This document shows, piece by piece, positions 17,773 to 27,815 of a stretch of DNA of 64,000 bases (positions are counted from its first letter, which is position 1; the number at the start of each line of letters is the position of its first letter). The stretch spans positions 62,001 to 126,000 of the forward strand of contig LJKL01000009.1 in assembly GCA_001421175.1 (NCBI GenBank). Direction: 5' to 3'. Both the position numbers and the translations under genes were made by a program. The DNA comes from Methanomassiliicoccales archaeon RumEn M2. GTDB lineage: Archaea; Thermoplasmatota; Thermoplasmata; Methanomassiliicoccales; Methanomethylophilaceae. The notes under the pieces are model-generated. The model had not been told where the DNA came from and did no database searches. It saw only the letters and a list, made by a program, of their open reading frames with translations.

Positions 17773-18304
17773 GGGAAGGCTGTCCAAGGCGCTGAGGGAA
17801 TGCGGCGCCCTGCAGTTCGGAGATTTCGTTCTGGCCTCGGGTGCCAGGAGCGAGTATTATATCGACATAAAGAAAGCGTCCACTGACCCCGCCGTCCTGA
17901 GGATAATCGCGGAGGAGATGGCAGCCAGGATGAAGGAGGACGGTCTGATGCCGGACAGGATCGCAGGCGTGGTTCTGGGCTCTGTGCCCTTGGCCGCAGC
18001 CCTGGCCCTGGAGACCGGGATACCTTATGTGATGGTCCGCAAGGAGAAGAAGGACCACGGGACAGGCAAGCTCATAGAGGGGACCCTCTGCGAAGGGGAC
18101 AATGTTCTCGTGGTCGAGGATGTGGTCACTTCCGCAGGGTCCAGCATCTCGGCGATAGGTGTTCTCCGGGGCGCAGGGGCGAAAGTCTCCGACATCATAT
18201 CCGTGATAGACAGGGAGGCCGGGGGCAGAGAGGCTCTGGCCGGCATAGGAGTGACCCTTCGCCCTCTGGTAACGGCATCCGGCATATTGGGCCGGAGGGA
18301 ATGA
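17759..18304 (+). CDS. pyrE: orotate phosphoribosyltransferase
   Basis: This 181-aa enzyme joins orotate to PRPP in pyrimidine synthesis. It has the FGDFVLASGARSEYYIDIKKAS substrate region, GVVLGSVPLAAALALE, VRKEKKDHGTGKLIEG and the PRPP-binding motif NVLVVEDVVTSAGSSI. ATG 17759 fits the family; GTG 17750 is in frame upstream. It overlaps carS in front and the UDG gene behind (ATGATGA), so translation is coupled along the operon. Confidence 0.95.
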   Translation: MSHGEGRLSKALRECGALQFGDFVLASGARSEYYIDIKKASTDPAVLRIIAEEMAARMKEDGLMPDRIAGVVLGSVPLAAALALETGIPYVMVRKEKKDHGTGKLIEGTLCEGDNVLVVEDVVTSAGSSISAIGVLRGAGAKVSDIISVIDREAGGREALAGIGVTLRPLVTASGILGRRE

Positions 18305-18837
18305 TGAGGCCGGATCCGGACTGCAGGCTCTGCGGCCTGTGGGAAGGCAGGACGAAGATAGTCCTTCCGTCCGGGGACCCGGATTCCAGAGTGGCTCTTG
18401 TGGGAGAGGCGCCCGGTGCCACGGAGGATGCGGAAGGCGTGCCCTTCGTCGGAAGGTCCGGGAAGCGCCTTACGCGGATACTTGCGGAAGCCGGGGTCGA
18501 CCGCGATGACCTGCTGATAACGAACACGGTCAAATGCAGGCCCCCCGGCAACAGGGACCCGAAGCAGTCCGAGATGTCCGCATGCAGGGTCTTCCTGGAA
18601 GGGGAGCTGTCCTCATGCGAGGTGGTCGTCGGTCTGGGGAGATCGGCCTGCAGGGATATTCTCGGATATCCTGTTAACATGTCCGAGGTCGCCAACAGGG
18701 ATTTGCGGATCACGATCGGAGGCAGGGATGTGGTCTTCATACCCACATTCCATCCCGCCGCATGCGTTTACGGTAAAGCGGCCCAGGAGGGTCTGAGGAT
18801 AACCGCCGAGAGAATAGCCAGGGAGCTGAAGCCATGA
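18301..18837 (+). CDS. family 4 uracil-DNA glycosylase (Fe-S type)
   Basis: This 178-aa enzyme removes uracil from DNA. It has paired Cys at the N-terminus (DCRLCGLW), the catalytic motif GEAPGATEDAEGVPFVGRSG, the NTVKCRPPGNRDP segment, a later Cys (MSACRVF) and the terminal FHPAA motif. The four Cys would coordinate the 4Fe-4S cluster typical of this family. It overlaps pyrE and the HAD gene by four bases each, so repair, nucleotide and lipid genes share one transcript. Confidence 0.94.
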   Translation: MMRPDPDCRLCGLWEGRTKIVLPSGDPDSRVALVGEAPGATEDAEGVPFVGRSGKRLTRILAEAGVDRDDLLITNTVKCRPPGNRDPKQSEMSACRVFLEGELSSCEVVVGLGRSACRDILGYPVNMSEVANRDLRITIGGRDVVFIPTFHPAACVYGKAAQEGLRITAERIARELKP

Positions 18838-19609
18838 CGGCCTTCGCCTTGGATATGGACGGAACGGTCTACAAGGGAGAGAAAGCTATCCCCGGGGCCG
18901 CCGGGTTCGTCTCATTCCTCAAAGAAAAGGGGATCCCCTTTGTCTTCCTCACGAATAACTCATCCCACGGCAGAGCTTCTATCTTCAGAGATTGGAGAGG
19001 ATGGGATTCGATGTCTCCTTGGATAACATCCTCACATCGACCACCGCAACCGTGAGATATCTGAGATCCGCACACCCCGGCAGGAGCGTCTATCCCGTGG
19101 GCGTGGAGGATCTGGTGAACGAGATCTCCGAGGCCGGCATAGAGACGGACGAGGAGGACCCGGACATAGTCCTGCTGGCCTTCGATACGTCGATAACCTA
19201 TGAGAAGATCAACAAAGCCTATCGCTTCCTGAAGAACGGGTCCTTGTTCGTAGCGACCCATCCCGACGACCTGTGCCCCACTGAGGACGGGTACGACATA
19301 GACATTGGCCCGTTCATAAGGATGTTCGAGTCCATGACCGGGGCCAAAGCCGAGATCGTGGGCAAGCCCAACAGGCGGATGCTGGAGATGGCGGCGGAGA
19401 AGATGGGCGTGAGGACATCGGAGGTTGTGATGGTGGGAGACCGCATCTACACAGATATGAGGATGGCTGAGAATGCCGGCACCAGGTCCGTCCTGGTTCT
19501 TTCCGGGGAGGCGACAAGAGAGGACCTTGAGGGCTCGGGCCTGTCGCCCACTGCGGTTGTGGGCTCCGTGGCGGATATACCCGCTCTGATAGAGAAATCC
19601 GCCCTTTAG
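18834..19609 (+). CDS. HAD-superfamily sugar phosphatase, NagD-like (reading frame broken by one base)
   Basis: The first fragment (18834 onward) carries the catalytic motif DMDGTVYKG and LTNNSS. From about 18990 the homologous sequence continues one frame over (RLERMGFDVSLDNILTS, EIVGKPNRRMLEMAAEKMG, MVGDRIYTDMRMAENAG) to TAG 19607-19609. One missing base near 18960-18978 explains the break, and restoring it gives about 258 aa, the family length. NagD/phosphoglycolate-type HADs dephosphorylate small sugar phosphates or nucleotides; the substrate is open. It is the only gene here that I found ending in TAG. Confidence 0.82.
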
Positions 19610-19640
19610 CAGAGCCAGTAGGGCACTCTTTTAAAAACAT

Positions 19641-19649
19641 ATTTATATC
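19641..19649 (+). promoter_or_regulatory. TATA box of smc-scpA-scpB
   Basis: ATTTATATC lies about 95 bases before the smc GTG. The transcript therefore starts near 19670 with an unusually long leader for this window. Confidence 0.55.
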
Positions 19650-19667
19650 GTTTTTCGCGATAGCATA

Positions 19668-19733
19668 CCCGCCTGCGAAAGCGGGAAATGGGATGCAATA
19701 GGAGCCGGGCTCCGAACTGTCCCCCAAAAGGGG
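19668..19733 (+). promoter_or_regulatory. structured 5' leader of smc with three hairpins
   Basis: Three consecutive stem-loops can be drawn: CCCGC/GCGGG (19668-19672 with 19681-19685), GGAGC/GCTCC (19701-19705 with 19709-19713) and CCCC/GGGG around AAAA (19722-19725 with 19730-19733). The third includes the GGGG that forms the ribosome site GGGGTG, six bases before GTG 19741, so it could hide it. I match it to no known riboswitch. Confidence 0.4.
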
Positions 19734-19740
19734 TGCACAA

Positions 19741-22700
19741 GTGTACTTAAAACAGGTTGAGCTAGAGAACTTCAAGTCCTTCGGGGGCAAGATGACGATA
19801 CCCCTGGTCGAAGGGTATATGGCCGTCACCGGGCCGAATGGTTCGGGCAAGTCCAACATAACGGACGCGATCCTGTTCGTTCTCGGACCCAAGAGCTCCA
19901 AGGCGATCAGGGCGGGCAGACTGACAGACCTCATATTCGACGGGGGCAAGAGCAAGAACCGGGCCGATTTCACCAAGGTATCCCTGATATTCGATAACAC
20001 AGACCGCATGATCTCCTGGGACTCCGATACGGTGAAGCTCACCAGGTTGGTGAGATTCACCTCGGACAGGGAGAATTACAATTCATATTTCTACGTCAAC
20101 GACCAGAAATCATCCATGGGCGAGTTCGACAGCCTTCTAACCAGGGCAAGGATCAGCGCTGACGGATACAATATGGTGCAGCAGGGGGACGTCACGAGGA
20201 TCGTCACCATGGGCAACATCGAGAGAAGGCGTGTCGTAGATTCGATATCCGGTATAGCCAGCTACGATGAGGACATCTCCAAGGCCGCCAACGAGAGGCA
20301 GGAGGCGGAGATGAACCTGGAGCGCATAAACATAGTTATAGGTGAGCTGGAGAGACAGCTCGAGCAGCTCGAGAAGGACATGGAGTCCGCCAAGAAGTAT
20401 CTGGAGTCCCAGCGCCGCATGGAGATGGCGAAGGCCCAGTCGGTGCACAGGCAGCTGGAGACTGCAGAGGCCGATCTCGAGTACACCAGGGAGCAGATCG
20501 CCGTTCACGATAACGAGATCTCCCAACTCAGGGAGAAGAGGGAGGAGCTCAGGAAGAGGATATCCGATCTGGAGACTGAGATAAAGGACAAGGAGGCCGA
20601 GATAGAGGCCCAGGTCGGTCCGGAATATCGCACTCTGAAGGATAAGATCGAATCCGTGAAGATAGCCATGGCGACCTTCGCAGACCGCATGGAGAGGGCG
20701 GCCGATGACAAGGAAGAGCAGGAGAATTCCCTGAGCATAGCCAAGCAGATGCTGGCGGAAGCCGAGAAGAGCGTCGGGTCCTGCATCAGGGAGATAGAGG
20801 ATAACGAGATAGCCCTTAAACTGAAGAGCGGGGTGCTGGAGGAGGCCAAGGCCGAGGCGGCCCGCATAAGCGGGGAGATGAGCAGCAAGGGCGGGGAGCA
20901 CACGGAGCTCCAGGAGAGGTTGGTCAGAGTTGAGAAGGCCATCGATGAGAAGGGGTCCGCAGAGCACAGGGCCAGCATCGATGCCGCTACGGCGCAGACG
21001 GCGGAAGAGGAGGCATCGCGGTCCCTGGCCTCCCTTGAGGAGCAGGTCAACGGAGTGGGCTTCGAGATAAAGGACTGCGAGTGGAGCATCAAGAAGGCGA
21101 AGGAGGATGCGGGCCCCGTCTCCGATGTCAAGACATTCACGGAGAAGATATTGGCTGCCAAGAGGGAGGAGGCAGAGCTCGAGAAGCAGGAGGCCGACCT
21201 CAACAGCGCCATACGCAGGATAAGCGACGAGTACAACAGCCTGCTGGCGGAGAAGAAGGTCACTGAGAGGGTGACCAGAGGCGCCAATGCGGTCACGGCG
21301 GTCCTCGAGATGAGGGATAAGGGCGCGCTCAAGGGGATACACGGGACCATAATGGAGCTCGGGACCGTGGACCCGGAATACGAGACAGCGCTGTCCATAG
21401 CCGCAGGCGGTAAGATGCAGGCCATAGTCGTCGACGACGATCAGGTGGCCGCAGATGCAATAGCGGTCCTCAAGAAAGGCAATCTGGGAAGGGCAACATT
21501 CCTGCCGCTGAACAAGATGATGGACGGCAAGCCCCGGGCCAAGGCAATAATGTCAGTCAAGGATTCCGAGGCTACGCCATCGATCTGGTAGATTTCGACG
21601 ATAAGTACAGATCCGCATTCTGGTACGTCTTCGGGGACACGCTGGTGGTCAGGAACATGGACCAGGGGAGGCGCCTCATGGGCGGCATCAGGATCGTCAC
21701 CATGGACGGGGATCTGATAGAAGCCTCCGGTGCCATGGTCGGGGGCGCAGTGAACAGGCAGGCCACCCTCAAGTTCGGAACGACATCCCAATCAAGACTG
21801 GATACGGTCTCTGCGGAATTGAGGGCTGCCAACGAGTCCCTGGACACCCTGCGCATCAAGATGAGGGCCCTGCGCGACAGCATCCGTGAGATGGACAATC
21901 AGATGAGGTCCGTCAATGCGGGCAGCATGGAGCTCCAGGGCAAGCTGGGCAGGCTGGAGGCGCAGCTCAAGGAGCTCAGTGATAAGAGGAAGCGGCTGAC
22001 CGCCGAAGCTGCGGCGAAGAGGGATGAGCTCTCCCGGGCCAAGGAGGCCAATTCCAAGGCGGCCTCGGATCTGGCGAGGATCACATCGGAATTAGAGGGC
22101 CTGAGGGCGGAGCGCACGGCCATAAGGGACCGTATAACCGAGATAGCGCCTGCAGAGATGCAGGAGAGGATACAGAGGATAAGGGACTCGGTATACGAGC
22201 TGACCAATCAGGTATCCGAGCTGACCACCGAGAAGGCCACGCTGGCCGCCGAGAAGTCCGGCCATGACAGCCACCTATCGTCGATCAAGACGGAGATCGC
22301 CAAGATCAGCAAGAAGATAGAGCTGGATTCCGAAGCGATACAGAATGCTTCCGATGAGAATGACAGGAAGAAGGTGGAGCTGAACGCCTTGAGGATAATC
22401 GAGGCCGAGATGGAGAGCGGAATAAAGGGCCTCCGTGAGGCCAAGGACGGTCTCCTCGAGAGCAAGATCAAGGCGGAAGGGCAGAGAGATAACATCTTTG
22501 AGAAGATCGAGACCAAAACATCCTTCAAGCTGAGCCTGGAGGCCAAGGTCGCCATAACGGAGGAGAGCATCCGCCAGCTGAGGGAGGAGGTCTCACAGAT
22601 AGGATTCGAGGTCGAGCGCCCCATACCCTCGGAGGAGGAGCTGCGCCGGACGATAAAATCCTGCGAGAACATAATGGCCAGGATGGGGCAGGTCAACCTG

Positions 22701-23342
22701 CGTGCCATCGAGGATTACGAGGACAGGAAGGCCAGATATGACAGCCTGAGGGCGGATGTGGAAAGGCTCAACGCCCAGATAAAGGAGCTGAATGAGCTGG
22801 TCGCCTCTCTCAATTCAGAGAAGAAAGGGCTCTTCATGAAGTCCTACGAGGGCATAGACAGCAATTTCAGGAAGATCTATTCGGAACTCTCCGGGGGAGG
22901 GGAAGCCTTCATGAAGCTGGAGAACGAGGATGATCCGTTCCAAGGGGGGTTGGAGATAAACGCCAAGCCGAAGAACGGGAAGCTGCTGAGGCTGGAAGCC
23001 CTTTCGGGAGGGGAGAAGTCCCTCACCGCTCTCGCGTTCATATTCGCGATACAGGAGCACCAGCCGTCGCCCTTCTATGTCCTGGATGAAGTGGATATGT
23101 TCCTGGACTCCGTCAACGCGGAGATGGTCGCCACAAGGATAAGGAAGAGCGCAGAGACCGCACAGTTCCTGCAGGTCTCTCTCAGGAAGGTGACCCTGGC
23201 GATGGCCCAGCACCTGATCGGGGTGATGAGGCAGCCCAACGGATACAGCAAGATAATAATACAGCCGGACTTCGAAGAGGTCTCCAGGTATGAGAGCGAG
23301 GCACTGGCACATAAGCAGGAAGCGAAAGAAGAGGAGGGATGA
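19741..23342 (+). CDS. smc: chromosome segregation/condensin ATPase SMC (reading frame broken by one base)
   Basis: SMC dimers compact and organise the chromosome. The N-terminal head (GPNGSGKSNITDAI), first coiled coil and hinge (VTRGANAVTAVLEMRDKGAL, then IVVDDDQVAADA) run to a TAG at 21589-21591. The homologous sequence continues one frame over from about 21573 (YAIDLVDFDD) through the second coiled coil to the C-terminal head (LSGGEKSLTALAF, VLDEVDMFLD) and TGA 23342. One missing G at 21570 (GAGGC for GAGGGC) restores a protein of about 1200 aa. Reading through the TAG in frame gives unrelated sequence, so pyrrolysine insertion is excluded. scpA and scpB follow. Confidence 0.93.
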
Positions 23343-23345
23343 GAA

Positions 23346-24224
23346 ATGAACGGGGATGCACAGACGAGCGACGCGGTCCAACAGCACCTTATCTATCATA
23401 AGGCGCTGATAGACGACAACGTCGGGAATGAGAGGATCAACAGGTACATGAGGATCCTGGGGGAGAGCGACAGCATGAAGCTGGGGGATCCTACGGATGA
23501 GGCGATAAGATCGATATTCAGCCTCGTCTTCGAAAACCATCTGGACCCATGGGAGATAGACCTCCACGAGTTCGTAAGGCTCTATTCCTCCAAGATAAGC
23601 AAGAATGATTATGACATGATAGTCGCCGGCAAGCTGGTGCTAATGGCGTGGAAGATCCTGAGGATGCAGTCGGACAGGACAAGGGAGGTTTCCGAATGCA
23701 TTGATGATGAGGACGATCTCATCGAAACGGATGCAGACATCTTCGGCGACGAATTGTTCGTTCCCCTGGTGCCGTCGGTGAGCCTCACCCCCGCCATCCG
23801 CAGGGAGCCGGTCAGGCAGGTCACCATGATGGAGCTCCTGGACGCCTTCGAGGATGCAAGAGAGGAGATAGAGATCTCCGCCGAGAGGGAGCGCCTGAAG
23901 CTGGAACTGAAGGCGAAGGAGCCCAGGAAGTTCGAGAACAAGGCGCACGATGAGGATGACGAGAGGGATGTTGAGGTGGTCTACGAGAAGATACAGAAGC
24001 TCGGTGCCGGTGAGATGCTGCTGAGGGACCTGTATACGGCGGATAACCTGGTGAACATCAAGATCTTCCTGGCCGTACTGCATCTGGTCAGGGACGGCAA
24101 GCTGGCCGTCAGGCAGGAAGTGCTCCCCTACGGGGACGTTTTCATAGAGCTGAAGGTTGATTGGGCCGCAGGCACGGTGGAGGACGCATCACCGGAGAAC
24201 GTCATACGCGAGGCGGTGATCTGA
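23346..24224 (+). CDS. scpA: segregation and condensation protein A
   Basis: This 292-aa kleisin bridges the SMC heads. The N-terminal helical domain (IRSIFSLVFENHLDPWEIDLHEFV) and the following VAGKLVLMAWKILRMQS helix are typical ScpA. An acidic middle section leads to a winged-helix C-terminus (EVVYEKIQKLGAGEMLLRDLY, then IFLAVLHLVRDGKLAVRQE) that binds the SMC head. It starts four bases after smc and is followed one base later by scpB, giving a complete SMC-ScpAB operon. Confidence 0.92.
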   Translation: MNGDAQTSDAVQQHLIYHKALIDDNVGNERINRYMRILGESDSMKLGDPTDEAIRSIFSLVFENHLDPWEIDLHEFVRLYSSKISKNDYDMIVAGKLVLMAWKILRMQSDRTREVSECIDDEDDLIETDADIFGDELFVPLVPSVSLTPAIRREPVRQVTMMELLDAFEDAREEIEISAERERLKLELKAKEPRKFENKAHDEDDERDVEVVYEKIQKLGAGEMLLRDLYTADNLVNIKIFLAVLHLVRDGKLAVRQEVLPYGDVFIELKVDWAAGTVEDASPENVIREAVI

Positions 24225-24225
24225 G

Positions 24226-24723
24226 ATGGACTCGAAGGGCGCCGTAGAGGCGGCACTCTTCTCGTCCTCCAGGCCCATGAGGGTCAAGGAGGTCGCCGAC
24301 AAGACCGGGCTGTCGGACCAGACCGTCAGGAAGGCCCTTGCAGACCTGGCGGAGGACTACGATTCCGTGGGCTCTGCCGTGATGGTCTCCAAGATCAACT
24401 CCATGTATTCCCTTCGTCTGAGGGACGAGTACAGTCATTTCACTGACAAGTTCTCCGATATGGAGATACCGCCTGCGACGATGAGGACCCTGTCCACGAT
24501 AGCTTACAATCAGCCAGTGCTGCAGTCCGAGCTGTTCCGGGCCCGGGGCGTGAGGACCTACGAGGATGTCAGGGAGCTTATGAGCATGGGGTTCGTGGCC
24601 GGCAGGAAGACAGGTCAGACCCTGGAGCTGACAACCACGAAGAGATTCGCGGAGTATTTCGGCATAGAGGGCGGCAGGATCCAGGACGTCAAGGCGTGGA
24701 TAGAGAAGAACCAGGGTCAATGA
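24226..24723 (+). CDS. scpB: segregation and condensation protein B
   Basis: This 165-aa protein is built of two winged-helix domains: KGAVEAALFSSSRPMRVKEVADKTGLS at the start, and TMRTLSTIAYNQPVLQSELF with RGVRTYEDVRELMSMGFVAGRKTGQTLE in the second half. It binds ScpA as a dimer in the condensin complex. It lies one base after scpA and is the last gene of the operon. Confidence 0.92.
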   Translation: MDSKGAVEAALFSSSRPMRVKEVADKTGLSDQTVRKALADLAEDYDSVGSAVMVSKINSMYSLRLRDEYSHFTDKFSDMEIPPATMRTLSTIAYNQPVLQSELFRARGVRTYEDVRELMSMGFVAGRKTGQTLELTTTKRFAEYFGIEGGRIQDVKAWIEKNQGQ

Positions 24724-24754
24724 CATCCCGGAATCGAAAAATCCCTTTGGAAAC

Positions 24755-24763
24755 CTTTAAATC
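24755..24763 (+). promoter_or_regulatory. TATA box of the LSm gene
   Basis: CTTTAAATC is centred 34 bases before ATG 24793, leaving a leader of about eight bases. Confidence 0.5.
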
Positions 24764-24792
24764 GTACTCCGTTTGTAGCCGAGACGATACAC

Positions 24793-25011
24793 ATGGTCAT
24801 GCCGCTCGCATTATTGGAGAAATCGCTGGATAAACGGGTGTCCCTGCTTTTGAAGGACGGAAGAGTCCTTGAGGGGAAGCTCACAGGATACGACGAGTTC
24901 ATGAACATGGTCATCGACGACACGGTGGAGAGCTTCCAGGAAACCGAAGGAAGACGCCTCGGAGTGGTCGTTCTTCGCGGCAACAACGTGGTCAGCATAT
25001 CGATACTCTGA
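24793..25011 (+). CDS. Sm-like archaeal RNA-binding protein (LSm)
   Basis: This 72-aa protein forms the ring-shaped Sm fold. Sm motif 1 is KRVSLLLKDGRVLEGKLTGYDEFMNMVIDD and Sm motif 2 is LGVVVLRGNNVVSISI. The Asn/Asp in DEFMNMV and the Arg-Gly in LRGNN are the usual RNA-contact residues. It acts in RNA metabolism as a heptamer in characterised archaea. It has its own promoter and no obvious partner gene. Confidence 0.93.
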   Translation: MVMPLALLEKSLDKRVSLLLKDGRVLEGKLTGYDEFMNMVIDDTVESFQETEGRRLGVVVLRGNNVVSISIL

Positions 25012-25072
25012 TCCACCCTCTTGGCAGAGCCATAACTTATTTACCCATGGAAAGGGTCTGCCGCTGGTGGCC

Positions 25073-26728
25073 ATGTCTCTCATAGATAGGGTTGACGACG
25101 CGTCCAGTAAACGAGGAGTCAAACGAGCCTGGCTAATTCTCGTTGTTCTGATCTTCCTTGTTCTTATAATCCTGCCATCCGTCTACGTCCTTTTCGAAGC
25201 GGTCTCCCAGTGGGATCTGATAAGCGGGGTCGCCTCCGACTCCGGGAAGATGGCCGTGATATGGGGGGCCGTAGGCAACTCATTCAGCATCGCATTCATA
25301 GTCACGATCATCGACGTAATCGTGGGGATACCGATGGCATGGCTGATGGTCAGGAAGAACTTCCCCGGCAAGAGGTACGTGGACACCCTGATAGACATGC
25401 CCCTGGCATTCCCCACCGCCGCCCTCGGATTCTCCGTGGCGATCTTCTGGGGAGTCCCCCAGGGCCTGGACGTGCCCGGCCTGGGGATAGTCCTCAGCCC
25501 CTATGTTCTCGTCATCCTTCTGCACCTGATATTCACATATCCCTACATGGTAAGGACCCTCTCCGGGATACTGGAGCAGCTGGACCCGAACTTCGAGACG
25601 GCCGGCATGACCTTGGGAGCATCCAGGTTCACTGCGGTGAGGACGATAACACTGCCTCTCTTCCGGGCGGGCCTCGTCACAGGATTCATACTCTGTTTCG
25701 CCAGGTCCCTAAGTGAGACAGGGGGCACATACATAGCCCTGAGCCTGATAGGCAAGCAGTCTACCTTCTTCACAGGACCCACGTTCATCAGCGAACTGAA
25801 GCATCAGGCAGGCTCTCAGGCGGCCATGCCGGAGCTGATCCTCATCAGCGTTCTGCTCATCGTGTTCGCGCTCCTCATGCTCTTCGTCGCGAAGATGATG
25901 ATGGATAAGGTGAAGATCCCCTGGTCCAAGGTCTGGCCGAAATTCGAGAGGAGGATCAGCAGAGGTCTGGCAGTGAAAATGAGGAACGGCTTGTCATCCT
26001 TGTTCCTTGCGCTTTTCATCATAATCCCCTCTTTTTTCATATTCTCCTTCCTTCTCATCGACGGGCCCCTGCCGGACATGGCAGGCCTGTTCAAGGCCAT
26101 GGGAATATCCTTCCTGGTGGCCGGGGCGGCCACGGCCTTCGACATCGTGTTCGGAATACCCATGGCCCTCTATATAGCCAGGAACAAGGACAAGAGTCTC
26201 GGCAAGGCCTTGGACATGCTCGTGAATGTCCCTCTGATAATCCCGACCACAGCACTCGGGCTGTCCCTGTTCCTGTTCTGGTCCAGCGCATCCCTTCCGG
26301 GATTGGTCCTCGTAATACTGGGTCATATATCTTTCACGTATCCTCTCGTGGTAAGGAACGTCATAGGTGCGGTGGAGGAGGTGGACCCGTCCTATGAGGA
26401 GATAGCGAAGACCCTTGGAGCCAAGCCATTCCAGGCATTCCGCAAGGTGCTTCTTCCCGTTATACAGTCCTCGGTTCTCGCAGGGTCGATCCTGGCATTC
26501 ACCAGGAGTCTCGGGGAGACGGGGGCCACAATAGCCATAGATCCCACAATCAACACGGTGCCGATCTACATCGTCAATCTGATAAACAAGTTCACAGAAT
26601 TCAATAATCCGGATTACGCATACCAGGCGGCCGTGGCATCGATCACGCTGACGGCCGTATGCTTCGTGCTGATGTTGGCCGTGAAATATGCCACCCGCAG
26701 GAAGCTCGGAGGTCTGAGACATGACTGA
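25073..26728 (+). CDS. ABC importer permease, two permease domains fused
   Basis: This protein of about 551 aa holds two complete binding-protein-dependent permease units, each of about six helices. Each carries its own EAA loop for ATPase docking: EQLDPNFETAGMTLGASRF near residue 165 and EEVDPSYEEIAKTLGAKPF near residue 440. The fused double permease resembles ferric-iron, thiamine, sulfate-type and aminoethylphosphonate importers (ThiP/FbpB/PhnV group). It overlaps the first ATPase gene by eight bases. No solute-binding protein gene lies in the window. The substrate is not identifiable from sequence. Confidence 0.88.
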   Translation: MSLIDRVDDASSKRGVKRAWLILVVLIFLVLIILPSVYVLFEAVSQWDLISGVASDSGKMAVIWGAVGNSFSIAFIVTIIDVIVGIPMAWLMVRKNFPGKRYVDTLIDMPLAFPTAALGFSVAIFWGVPQGLDVPGLGIVLSPYVLVILLHLIFTYPYMVRTLSGILEQLDPNFETAGMTLGASRFTAVRTITLPLFRAGLVTGFILCFARSLSETGGTYIALSLIGKQSTFFTGPTFISELKHQAGSQAAMPELILISVLLIVFALLMLFVAKMMMDKVKIPWSKVWPKFERRISRGLAVKMRNGLSSLFLALFIIIPSFFIFSFLLIDGPLPDMAGLFKAMGISFLVAGAATAFDIVFGIPMALYIARNKDKSLGKALDMLVNVPLIIPTTALGLSLFLFWSSASLPGLVLVILGHISFTYPLVVRNVIGAVEEVDPSYEEIAKTLGAKPFQAFRKVLLPVIQSSVLAGSILAFTRSLGETGATIAIDPTINTVPIYIVNLINKFTEFNNPDYAYQAAVASITLTAVCFVLMLAVKYATRRKLGGLRHD

Positions 26729-27815
26729 GATAAGGCTGGAGGGTCTGAAGAAGAGGTTCGGTTCGGATATGGCAGCCGACGGCATAGACCTGAAAGTGGA
26801 ATCGGGGGAGTACCTCTGCATCCTGGGTCCCACCGGTGCAGGGAAGACCACGCTCATGAGGATGATCTGCGGCCTGACGGAGCCGGACGAGGGCAGGGTG
26901 TTCTTCGGAGACCTGGACATCACGCATCTGGATACGGCCGAGAGGGGTGCCACCATGCTCTCTCAGACCTACGCGCTCTTCCCCAATATGAGGGTGAAGG
27001 AGAACGTGCTGTTCGGCTCATGGATCAAAGGATGGCCCGAGGAGGAGAGCCAGCAGTTGGCCAGGAACATACTGTCCATGATGCATATGGAGTCCAGGTC
27101 CAAGGCATATCCGGACGAGCTCTCGGGGGGCCAGCAGCAGAGGATCGCTCTTGCCAGGGCGCTGGCATCAGGTTCCAGGGTTCTGCTCCTCGACGAGCCG
27201 CTCCGGGCCTTGGATGCACGCCTCAGGCTGGAGCTGAGGAAGGACCTCAAGGGCATGGTGAAGGCCATGGGCCTTACGGCCATACATGTCACGCACGATC
27301 AGGATGAGGCACTGGAGATGGCTGACAGGATAGCGGTCCTCCGGGCGGGGAGGATAATACAGGTGGGCACCCCCAAAGAGGTGTTCGAGGACCCGAAGAC
27401 ACCCTTCGTTGCCAATTTCGTAGGCAGATCCAATATGATCCAGTGCAGGGTTGTCAGCTCAACGGACGGGAAGGTCCTTCTCGAGAGCGAAGGCGGTCTG
27501 AGGATGGAGGCCAAGGACGGGGGCCATTCCCCCGGCGCAGAGGTCCTGATGGCGGTAAAGGTGGGCAATACCAAGATATCAACCACCCTTCCCGGGTATT
27601 TCGAGGGCAGAGTAGAGAAGATACTCTATGAAGGTGCCACCATAACCGTGGAGGTGATGGTGAAAGGGCTCGGGCTGGTCTATTCCAAGCTGCCTAACAG
27701 GAAATTCGATGATTTCCGGGAAGGCAACACGGTATCCGTCAGTTGGAGTCCCAACAAGGCCAAGGTGTTTGATATACCGGAAGGCGGGATAGAGTACGAG
27801 ATAAGGGTGGACTGA
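26721..27815 (+). CDS. ABC importer ATPase, first copy
   Basis: This 364-aa ATPase has Walker A GPTGAGKTT (about 33-41), the signature LSGGQQQRIALARA, Walker B VLLLDEPLRALDARLR and the H-loop HVTHDQDEA. A C-terminal TOBE/MOI-type regulatory domain (about 240-364) is typical of PotA/FbpC-like importers. It lies between the fused permease and a second, different ATPase with which it may pair as a heterodimer. All catalytic motifs look intact. Confidence 0.92.
   Translation: MTEIRLEGLKKRFGSDMAADGIDLKVESGEYLCILGPTGAGKTTLMRMICGLTEPDEGRVFFGDLDITHLDTAERGATMLSQTYALFPNMRVKENVLFGSWIKGWPEEESQQLARNILSMMHMESRSKAYPDELSGGQQQRIALARALASGSRVLLLDEPLRALDARLRLELRKDLKGMVKAMGLTAIHVTHDQDEALEMADRIAVLRAGRIIQVGTPKEVFEDPKTPFVANFVGRSNMIQCRVVSSTDGKVLLESEGGLRMEAKDGGHSPGAEVLMAVKVGNTKISTTLPGYFEGRVEKILYEGATITVEVMVKGLGLVYSKLPNRKFDDFREGNTVSVSWSPNKAKVFDIPEGGIEYEIRVD

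Noticed and set aside
19668-19740. Known riboswitch in the smc leader
   Set aside because: The pattern of hairpins matches none of the fluoride, SAM, guanidine, preQ1 or c-di-GMP consensus sequences that I can recall.
20137-21342. A 401-codon minus-strand frame opposite smc
   Set aside because: It is the complement of the repetitive coiled-coil coding sequence (Leu-rich translation) and overlaps conserved SMC domains.
21580-21660. Pyrrolysine read-through of the TAG at 21589-21591 inside smc
   Set aside because: In-frame continuation gives Ser/Thr/Trp-rich sequence unlike SMC, while the next frame continues the SMC hinge exactly. A single missing base explains it.
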